Source of the DNA: Primula veris
Lineage: Eukaryota > Streptophyta > Magnoliopsida > Ericales > Primulaceae
Assembly (NCBI GenBank): GCA_963682055.1
Contig: OY821741.1
Location: forward strand, 24,188,711-24,252,710
Reading direction: 5' to 3'
DNA length: 64,000 nucleotides
Each line of letters starts with the position of its first letter. Position 1 is the stretch's first letter. Of the stretch, positions 51,536 through 62,246 are shown piece by piece. The notes beneath the pieces are model-generated. The model was given only the letters and a program-made list of their open reading frames with translations, was not told the origin of the DNA and did no database searches. Both the position numbers and the translations under genes were made by a program.

Positions 51536-53827
51536 CTTAATAAGATTCCTACATTGTTCAAAGGGATGAGAAATGAAGTGAGCAAGTTTAAATGCCGAAA
51601 GTCTCATTAAATATGATTAAAGGCCATCACAGCCCAAACCCTTAATAAGACTCTGACATTGAGCAGTTGAATGAACGAGAAAGCAACTGAGAATGTTCAA
51701 GATCGATGTCGAAAATCACATTAAGTAGGATTAAAGGCCATCACAGCCCAAATACTTAATAAGATTCCTACATTGTTCAAAGGGATGAGAAATGAAGTGA
51801 GCAAGTTCAAATGCCGAAAGTCTCAATAAATAGGATTAAAGGCCATCACAGCCCAAACCCTTAATAAGACTCTGACATTGAGCAGTTGAATGAATGAGAA
51901 AGCAAGTGAGCATGTTCAAGATTGATGTCGAAAATCTCATTAAGTAGGATTAAAGGCCATCACAGCCCAAATACTTAATAAGATTCCTACATTGTTCAAA
52001 GGGATGAGAAATGAAGTGAGCAAGTTCAAATGCCGAAAGTCTCAATAAATAGGATTAAAGGCCATCACAGCCCAAACCCTTAATAAGACTCTGACATTGA
52101 GCAGTTGAATGAATGAGAAAGCAAGTGAGCATGTTCAAGCTCGATGTCGAAAATCTCATTAAGTAGGATTAAAGGCCATCACAGCCCAAATACTTAATAA
52201 GATTCCTACATTGTTCAAAGGGATGAGAAATGAAGTGAGCAAGTTCAAATGCCGAAAGTCTCATTAAAGATGATTAAAGGCCATCACAGCCCAAACCCTT
52301 AATAAGACTCTGACATTGAGCAGTTGAATGAATGAGAAAGCAAGTGAGCATGTTCAAGCTCGATGTCGAAAATCTCATTAAGTAGGATTAAAGGCCATCA
52401 CAGCCCAAATACTTAATAAGATTCCTACATTGTTCAAAGGGATGAGAAATGAAGTGAGCAAGTTCAAATGCCGAAAGTCTCATTAAATATGATTAAAGGC
52501 CATCACAGCCCAAACCTTTAATAAGACTCTGACATTGAGCAGTTGAATGAACGAGAAAGCAAGTGAGCATGTTCAAGATTGATGTCGAAAATCTCATTAA
52601 GTAGGATTAAAGGCCATCACAGCCCAAATACTTAATAAGATTTCTACATTGTTCAAAGGGATGAGAAATGAAGTGAGCAAGTTCAAATGCCGAAAGTCTC
52701 ATTAAAAATGATTAAAGGCCATCACAGCCCAAACCCTTAATAAGACTGACATTGAGCAGTTGAATGAACGAGAAAGCAAGTGAGCATGTTCAAGATTGAT
52801 GTCGAAAATCTCATTAAGTAGGATTAAAGGCCATCACAGCCCAAATACTTAATAAGATTCCTACATTGTTCAAAGGGATGAGAAATGAAGTGAGCAAGTT
52901 CAAATGCCGAAAGTCTCATTAAATAGGATTAAAGGCCATCACAGCCCAAACCCTTAATAAGACTCTGACACTGAGCAGTTGAATGAACGAGAAAGCAAGT
53001 GAGCATGTTCAAGATTGATGTCGAAAATCTCATTAAGTAGGATTAAAGGCCATCACAGCCCAAATACTTAATAAGATTCCTACATTGTTCAAAGGGATGA
53101 GAAATGAAGTGAGCAAGTTCAAATGCCGAAAGTCTCATTAAATAGGATTAAAGGCCATCACAGCCCAAACCCTTAATAAGACTCTGACATTGAGCAGTTG
53201 AATGAATGAGAAAGCAAGTGAGCATGTTCAAGCTCGATGTCGAAAATCTCATTAAGTAGGATTAAAGGCCATCACAGCCCAAATACTTAATAAGATTCCT
53301 ACATTGTTCAAAGGGATGAGAAACGAAGTGAGCAAGTTCAAATGTCGAAAGTCTCAATAAATAGGATTAAAGGCCATCACAGCCCAAACCCTTAATAAGA
53401 CTCTGACATTGAGCAGTTGAATGAATGAGAAAGCAAGTGAGCATGTTCAAGCTCGATGTCGAAAATCTCATTAAGTAGGATTAAAGGCCATCACAGCCCA
53501 AATACTTAATAAGATTCCTACATTGTTCAAAGGGATGAGAAACGAAGTGAGCAAGTTCAAATGTCGAAAGTCTCAATAAATAGGATTAAAGGCTATCACA
53601 GCCAAACCCTTAATAAGACTCTAACATTGAGCAGTTGAATGAACGAGAAATCAAGTGAGCATGTTCAAGATTGATGTCGAAAATCTCATTAAGTAGGATT
53701 AAAGGCCATCACAGCCCAAATCCTTAATAAGATTCCTACATTGTTCAAAGAGATGAGAAATGAAGTGAGCAAGTTCAAATGCCGAAAGTCTCATTAAATA
53801 CGATTAAAGGTCATCACAGCCCAAACC

Positions 53828-53937
53828 CTTAATAAGCCTGTGACATTGAGCAGTTGAATGAACGAGAAAGTGAGCATGTTCAAGCTCGATGTCGAAAATC
53901 TCATTAAGTAGGATTAAAGGCCATCACAGCCCAAATA
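53828..53937 (+). repeat. B monomer with a 4-bp deletion (110 bp), copy 2
   Basis: Identical private changes to those at 38081-38190, displaced by 15747 bp. Confidence 0.92.
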
Positions 53938-55904
53938 CTTAATAAGATTCCTACATTGTTCAAAGGGATGAGAAATGAAGTGAGCAAGTTCAAATACCGA
54001 AAGTCTCAATAAATAGGATTAAAGGCCATCACAGCCCAAACCCTTAATAAGACTGACATTGAGCAGTTGAATGAACGAGAAAGCAACTGAGCATGTTCAA
54101 GATCGATGTCCAAAATCACATTAAGTAGGATTAAAGGCCATCACAGCCCAAATACTTAATAAGATTTCTACATTGTTCAAAGGGATGAGAAATGAAGTGA
54201 GCAAGTTCAAATGCCGAAAGTCTCATTAAATAGGATTAAAGGCCATCACAGCCAAACCCTTAATAAGACTCTGACATTGAGCAGTTGAATGAACGAGAAA
54301 GCAACTGAGCATGTTCAAGATTGATGTCGAAAATCTCATTAAGTAGGATTAAAGGCCATCACAGCCCAAATACTTAATAAGATTTCTACATTGTTCAAAG
54401 GGATGAGAAATGAAGTGAGTAAGTTTAAATGCCGAAAGTCTCATTAAATATGATTAAATGCCATCACAGCCAAACCCTTAATAAGACTCTGACATTGAGC
54501 AATTGAATGAACGAGAAAGCAATCGAACATGTTCAAGATCGATGTCGAAAATCTCATTAAGTAGGATTAAAGGCCATCACAGCCCAAATACTTAATAAGA
54601 TTCCTACATTGTTCAAAGGGATGAGAAATGAAGTGAGCAAGTTTAAATGTCGAAAGTCTCATTAAATATGATTAAAGGCCATCGCAGCCCAAACCCTTAA
54701 TAAGACTCTGACATTGAGCAGTTGAATGAACGAGAAAGTAAGTGAGCATTTTCAAGATTGATGTCGAAAATCTAATTAAGTAGGATTAAAGGCCATCACA
54801 GCCCAAATACTTAATAAGATTCCTACATTGTTCAAAGGGATGAGAAATGAAGTGAGCAAGTTCAAATGCCGAAAGTCTCATTAAATAGGATTAAAGGCCA
54901 TCACAGCCCAAACCCTTAATAAGACTCTGACATTGAGCAGTTGAATGAACGAGAAAGCAAGTGAGCATGTTCAAGATCGATGTCGAAAATCTCATTAAGT
55001 AGGATTAAAGGCCATCACAGCCCAAATACTTAATAAGATTCCTACATTGTTCAAAGGGATGAGAAATGAAGTGAGCCAGTTTAAATGCCGAAAGTCTCAT
55101 TAAATACGATTAAAGGCCATCACAGCCCAAACCCTTAATAAGACTCTGACATTGAGCAGTTGAATGAACGAGAAAGCAAGTGAGCACGTTCAAGATTGAT
55201 GTCGAAAATCTCATTAAGTAGGATTAAAGGCCATCACAGCCCAAATACTTAATAAGATTTCTACATTGTTCAAAGGGATGAGAAATGAAGTGAGTAAGTT
55301 TAAATGCCGAAAGTCTCATTAAATATGATTAAATGCCATCACAGCCCAAACTCTTAATAAGACTCTGACATTGAGCAGTTGAATGAACGAGAAAGCAACT
55401 GAGCATGTTCAAGATCGAAGTCGAAAATCATATTAAGTAGGATTAAAGGCCATCATAGCCCAAATACTTAATAAGATTCCTACATTGTTCAAAGGGATGA
55501 GAAATAAAGTGAGCAAGTTCAAATGCCGAAAGTATCATTAAATACGATTAAAGGCTATCACAGCCCAAACCCTTAATAAGACTCTGACATTGAGTAGTTG
55601 AATGAACGAGAAAGCAAGTGAGCGTGCTCAAGATTGATGTCGAAAATCTCATTAAGTAGGATTAAAGGCCATCACAGCCGAAATACTTAATAAGATTCCT
55701 ACATTGTTCAAAGGGATGAGAAATGAAGTGAGCAAGTTCAAATGCCGAAAGTCTCATTAAATACGATTAAAGGCCATCACAGCCCAAACCCTTAATAAGA
55801 CTCTGACATTGAGCAGTTGAATGAATGAGAAAGCAAGTGAGCATGTTCAAGCTCGATGTCGAAAATCTCATTAAGTAGGATTAAAGGCCATCACAGCCCA
55901 AATA

Positions 55905-56121
55905 CTTATAAGATTCCTACATTGTTCAAAGGGATGAGAAACGAAGTGAGCAAGTTCAAATGTCGAAAGTCTCAATAAATAGGATTAAAGGCCATCACAG
56001 CCAAACCCTTAATAAGACTCTGACATTGAGCAGTTGAATGAATGAGAAAGCAAGTGAGCATGTTCAAGCTCGATGTCGAAAATCTCATTAAGTAGGATTA
56101 AAGGCCATTACAGCCCAAATC
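55905..56121 (+). repeat. Dimer present in large copy 2 only (first)
   Basis: A 217-bp dimer inserted relative to copy 1 near 40140. Its A has GAAACGAAG, TGTCG, CTCAATAAATAG and CAGCCAAAC, like the dimer at 41247, plus a private 1-bp loss in CTTATAAG. It raises the offset from 15747 to 15964 bp. The resemblance to a nearby dimer suggests a local duplication or a conversion event. Confidence 0.85.
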
Positions 56122-59100
56122 CTTAATAAGATTCCTACATTGTTCAAAGGGATGAGAAATGAAGTGAGCAAGTTCAAATGCCGAAAGTCTCATTAAATAG
56201 GATTAAAGGCCATCACAGCCAAACCCTTAATAAGACTCTGACATTGAGCAGTTGAATGAATGAGAAAGCAAGTGAGCATGTTCAAGCTCGATGTCGAAAA
56301 TCTCATTAAGTAGGATTAAAGGCCATCACAGCCCAAATCCTTAATAAGATTCCTACATTGTTCAAAGGGATGAGAAATGAAGTGAGCAAGTTCAAATGCC
56401 GAAAGTCTCATTAAATAGGATTAAAGGCCATCACAGCCCAAACCCTTAATAAGACTCTGACATTGAGCAGTTGAATGAACGAGAAAGCAAGTGAACATGT
56501 TCAAGATTGATGTCGAAAATCTCATTAAGTAGGATTAAAGGCCATCACAGCCCAAATACTTAATAAGATTTCTACATTGTTCAAAGGGATGAGAAATGAA
56601 GTGAGTAAGTTTAAATGCCGAAAGTCTCATTAAATATGATTAAATGCCATCACAGCCCAAACTCTTAATAAGACTCTGACATTGAGCAGTTGAATGAACG
56701 AGAAAGCAACTGAGCATGTTCAAGATCGATGTCGAAAATCATATTAAGTAGGATTAAAGGCCATCATAGCCCAAATACTTAATAAGATTCCTACATTGTT
56801 CAAAGGGATGAGAAATAAAGTGAGCAAGTTCAAATGCCGAAAGTATCATTAAATACGATTAAAGGCCATCACAGCCCAAACCCTTAATAAGACTCTGACA
56901 TTGAGCAGTTGAATGAACGAGAAAGCAAGTGAGCGTGCTCAAGATTGATGTCGAAAATCTCATTAAGTAGGATTAAAGGCCATCACAGCCGAAATACTTA
57001 ATAAGATTCCTACATTGTTCAAAGGGATGAGAAATGAAGTGAGCAAGTTTAAATGCCGAAAGTCTCATTAAATACGATTAAAGGCCATCACAGCCCAAAC
57101 CCTTAATAAGACTCTGACATTGAGCAGTTGAATGAATGAGAAAACAAGTGAGCATGTTCAAGCTCGATGTCGAAAATCTCATTAAGTAGGATTAAAGGCC
57201 ATCACAGCCCAAATACTTAATAAGATTCCTACATTGTTCAAAGGGATGAGAAACGAAGTGAGCAAGTTCAAATGTCGAAAGTCTCAATAAATAGGATTAA
57301 AGGCCATCACAGCCAAACCCTTAATAAGACTCTGACATTGAGCAGTTGAATGAATGAGAAAGCAAGTGAGCATGTTCAAGCTCGATGTCGAAAATCTCAT
57401 TAAGTAGGATTAAAGGCCATCACAGCCCAAATCCTTAATAAGATTCCTACATTGTTCAAAGGGATGAGAAATGAAGTGAGCAAGTTCAAATGCCGAAAGT
57501 CTCATTAAATAGGATTAAAGGCCATCACAGCCAAACCCTTAATAAGACTCTGACATTGAGCAGTTGAATGAATGAGAAAGCAAGTGAGCATGTTCAAGCT
57601 CGATGTCGAAAATCTCATTAAGTAGGATTAAAGGCTATCTCAGCCCAAATCCTTAATAAGATTCCTACATTGTTCAAAGGGATGAGAAATGAAGTGAGCA
57701 AGTTCAAATGCCGAAAGTCTCATTAAATAGGATTAAAGGCCATCACAGCCAAACCCTTAATAAGACTCTGACATTGAGCAGTTGAATGAATGAGAAAGCA
57801 AGTGAGCATGTTCAAGCTCGATGTCGAAAATCTCATTAAGTAGGATTAAAGGCCATCACAGCCCAAATACTTAATAAGATTCCTACATTGTTCAAAGGGA
57901 TGAGAAATGAAGTGAGCAAGTTCAAATGTCGAAACTCTCATTAAATACGATTAAAGGCCATCACAGCCCAAACCCTTAATAAGACTCTGACATTGAGCAG
58001 TTGAATGAATGAGAAAGCAAGTGAGCATGTTCAAGCTCGATGTCGAAAATCTCATTAAGTAGGATTAAAGGCTATCACAGCCCAAATACTTAATAAGATT
58101 CCTACATTGTTCAAAGGGATGAGAAATGAAGTGAGCAAGTTCAAATGCCGAAAGTCTCAATAAATAGGATTAAAGGCCATCACAGCCAAACCCTTAATAA
58201 GACTCTGACATTGAGCAGTTGAATGAACGAGAAAGCAAGTGAGCATGTTCAAGCTCGATGTCGAAAATCTCATTAAGTAGGATTAAAGGCCATCACAGCC
58301 CAAATACTTAATAAGATTCCTACATTGTTCAAAGGGATGAGAAATGAAGTGAGCAAGTTCAAATGCCGAAAGTCTCATTAAATAGGATTAAAGGCCATCA
58401 CAGCCCAAACCCTTAATAAGACTCTGACATTGAGCAGTTGAATGAACGAGAAAGCAAGTGAGCATGTTCAAGATTGATGTCGAAAATCTCATTAAGTAGG
58501 ATTAAAGGCCATCACAGCCCAAATACTTAATAAGATTCCTACATTGTTCAAAGGGATGAGAAATGAAGTGAGCAAGTTCAAATGCCGAAACTCTCATTAA
58601 ATTCGATTAAAGGCCATCACATCCCAAACCCTTAATAAGACTCTGACATTGAGCAGTTGAATGAACGAGAAAGCAACTGAGCATGTTCAAGCTCGATGTC
58701 GAAAATCTCATTAAGTAGGATTAAAGGCCATCACAGCCCAAATCCTTAATAAGATTCCTACATTGTTCAAAGGGATGAGAAATGAAGTGAGCAAGTTCAA
58801 ATGCCAAAAGTCTCAATAAATAGGATTAAAGGCCATCACAGCCCAAACCCTTAATAAGACTCTGGCATTGAGCAGTTGAATGAATGAGAAAGCAAGTGAG
58901 CATGTTCAAGCTCGATGTCGAAAATCTCATTAAGTAGGATTAAAGGCCATCACAGCCCAAATACTTAATAAGATTCCTACATTGTTCAAAGGGATGAGAA
59001 ATGAAGTGAGCAAGTTCAAATGCCGAAAGTCTCAATAAATAGGATTAAAGGCCATCACAGCCCAAACCCTTAATAAGACTCTGACATTGAGCAGTTGAAT

Positions 59101-60933
59101 GAATGAGAAAGAAAGTGAGCATGTTCAAGCTCGATGTCGAAAATCTCATTAAGTAGGATTAAAGGCCATCACAGCCCAAATACTTAATAAGATTCCTACA
59201 TTGTTCAAAGGGATGAGAAATGAAGTGAGCAAGTTCAAATGCCGAAAGTCTCATTAAATAGGATTAAAGGCCATCACAGCCCAAACCGTTAATAAGACTC
59301 TGACATTGAGCAGTTGAATGAACGAGAAAGCAAGTGAGCATGTTCAAGCTCGATGTCGAAAATCTCATTAAGTAGGATTAAAGGCCATCGCAGCCCAAAT
59401 CCTTAATAAGATTCCTACATTGTTCAAAGGGATGAGAAATGAAGTGAGCAAGTTCAAATGCCGAAAGTCTCATTAAATATGATTAAAGGCCATCACAGCC
59501 CAAACCCTTAATAAGACTCTGACATTGAGCAGTTGAATGAACGAGAAAGCAAGTGAGCATGTTCAAGATCGATGTCGAAAATCTCATTAAGTAGGATTAA
59601 AGGCCATCGCAGCCCAAATACTTAATAAGATTCCTACATTGTTCAAAGGGATGAGAAATGAAGTGAGCAAGTTCAAATGCCGAAAGTCTCATTAAATATG
59701 ATTAAAGGCCATCACAGCCCAAACCCTTAATAAGACTCTGACATTGAGCAGTTGAATGAACGAGAAAGCAACTGAGCATGTTCAAGATCGATGTCGAAAA
59801 TCTCATTAAGTAGGATTAAAGGCCATCACAGCCCAAATCCTTAATAAGATTCCTACATTGTTAAAGGGATGAGAAATGAAGTGAGCAAGTTTAAATGCCG
59901 AAAGTCTCATTAAATATGATTAAAGGCCATCACAGCCCAAACTCTTAATAAGACTCTGTCATTGAGCAGTTGAATGAACGAGAAAGCAACTGAGCATGTT
60001 CAAGATCGATGTCGAAAATCACATTAAGTAGGATTAAAGGCCATCACAGCCCAAATACTTAATAAGATTCCTACATTGTTCAAAGGGATGAGAAATGAAG
60101 TGAGCAAGTTCTAATGCCGAAAGTCTCATTAAAAATGATTAAAGGCCATCACAGCCCAAACCCTTAATAAGACTCTGACATTGAGCAGTTGAATGAATGA
60201 GAAAGCAAGTGAGAATGTTCAAGATCGATGTCGAAAATCACATTAAGTAGGATTAAAGGCCATCACAGCCCAAATACTTAATAAGATTCCTACATTGTTC
60301 AAAGGGATGAGAAATGAAGTGAGCAAGTTCAAATGCCGAAAGTCTCAATAAATAGGATTAAAGGCCATCACAGACCAAACCCTTAATAAGACTCTGACAT
60401 TGAGCAGTTGAATGAACGAGAAAGCAAGTGAGCATGTTCAAGCTCGATGTCGAAAATCTCATTAAGTAGGATTAAAGGCCATCACAGCCCAAATACTTAA
60501 TAAGATTCCTACATTGTTCAAAGGGATGAGAAATGAAGTGAGCAAGTTCAAATGCCGAAAGTCTCAATAAATAGGATTAAAGGCCATCACAGCCCAAACC
60601 CTTAATAAGACTCTGACATTGAGCAGTTGAATGAACGAGAAAGCAAGTGAGCATGTTCAAGATCGATGTCGAAAATCTCATTAAGTAGGATTAAAGGCCA
60701 TCGCAGCCCAAATACTTAATAAGATTCCTACATTGTTCAAAGGGATGAGAAATGAAGTGAGCAAGTTCAAATGCCGAAAGTCTCATTAAATATGATTAAA
60801 GGCCATCACAGCCCAAACCCTTAATAAGACTCTGACATTGAGCAGTTGAATGAACGAGAAAGCAAGTGAGCATGTTCAAGCTCGATGTCGAAAATCTCAT
60901 TAAGTAGGATTAAAGGCCATCACAGCCCAAATA

Positions 60934-61152
60934 CTTAATAAGATTCCTACATTGTTCAAAGGGATGAGAAATGAAGTGAGCAAGTTCAAATGCCGAAAGT
61001 CTCATTAAAGATGATTAAAGGCCATCACAGCCCAAACCCTTAATAAGACTCTGACATTGAGCAGTTGAATGAATGAGAAAGCAAGTGAGCATGTTCAAGC
61101 TCGATGTCGAAAATCTCATTAAGTAGGATTAAAGGCCATCACAGCCCAAATA
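60934..61152 (+). repeat. Dimer present in large copy 2 only (second)
   Basis: A 219-bp dimer whose A has the AAAGATG variant and whose B has AATGAG and AAGCTCG. It restores the offset to 15964 bp (ACCTTTAATA: 45291 and 61255). Very similar AAAGATG dimers occur in copy 1 near 47820, 50221 and 52190 and in copy 2 near 63780, which are possible donors. Confidence 0.83.
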
Positions 61153-61371
61153 CTTAATAAGATTCCTACATTGTTCAAAGGGATGAGAAATGAAGTGAGC
61201 AAGTTCAAATGCCGAAAGTCTCATTAAATATGATTAAAGGCCATCACAGCCCAAACCTTTAATAAGACTCTGACATTGAGCAGTTGAATGAACGAGAAAG
61301 CAAGTGAGCATGTTCAAGATTGATGTCGAAAATCTCATTAAGTAGGATTAAAGGCCATCACAGCCCAAATA

Positions 61372-62246
61372 CTTAATAAGATTTCTACATTGTTCAAAGG
61401 GATGAGAAATGAAGTGAGCAAGTTCAAATGCCGAAAGTCTCATTAAAAATGATTAAAGGCCATCACAGCCCAAACCCTTAATAAGACTCTGACATTGAGC
61501 AGTTGAATGAACGAGAAAGCAAGTGAGCATGTTCAAGATCGATGTCGAAAATCTCATTAAGTAGGATTAAAGGCCATCACAGCCCAAATACTTAATAAGA
61601 TTCCTACATTGTTCAAAGGGATGAGAAATGAAGTGAGCAAGTTCAAATGCCGAAAGTCTCATTAAATATGATTAAAGGCCATCACAGCCCAAACCCTTCA
61701 TAAGACTCTGACATTGAGCAGTTGAATGAACGAGAAAGCAAGTGAGCATGTTCAAGATTGATGTCGAAAATCTCATTAAGTAGGATTAAAGGCCATCACA
61801 GCCCAAATACTTAATAAGATTCCTACATTGTTAAAGGGATGAGAAATGAAGTGAGCAAGTTTAAATGCCGAAAGTCTCATTAAATATGATTAAAGGCCAT
61901 CACAGCCCAAACGCTTAATAAGACTCTGTCATTGAGCAGTTGAATGAACGAGAAAGCAACTGAGCATGTTCAAGATCGATGTCGAAAATCTCATTAAGTA
62001 GGATTAAAGGCCATCACAGCCCAAATACTTAATAAGATTCCTACATTGTTCAAAGGGATGAGAAATGAAGTGAGCAAGTTCAAATGCCGAAAGTCTCATT
62101 AAAAATGATTAAAGGCCATCACAGCCCAAACCCTTAATAAGACTCTGTCATTGAGCAGTTGAATGAACGAGAAAGCAACTGAGCATGTTTAAGATCGATG
62201 TCGAAAATCACATTAAGTAGGATTAAAGGCCATCACAGCCCAAATA
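61372..62246 (+). repeat. 875-bp module, fifth copy (within large copy 2)
   Basis: Counterpart of 45408-46282 at +15964 bp. The B near 61697 starts CTTCATAAG, a private change in the palindrome. Confidence 0.82.

Larger units (their letters stand above)
36975..52721 (+). repeat. Large tandem duplication (about 15.75 kb), copy 1
   Basis: Rare markers recur downstream, first at +15747: GACTGACATTG (37000 and 52747), AAGCCTGTGAC (38089 and 53836), and AATCGAACATG (38774 and 54521). After a one-dimer difference the offset is +15964: CCATTACAGC (40141 and 56105), CATCACATCC (42651 and 58615), and CTGGCATTG (42899 and 58863). The offset 15747 is 72 dimers minus 21 bp. The junction with copy 2 lies between about 52720 and 52746, inside the conserved block. 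Its right part (45408-52721) is enriched in copies of an 875-bp module. Confidence 0.9.
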
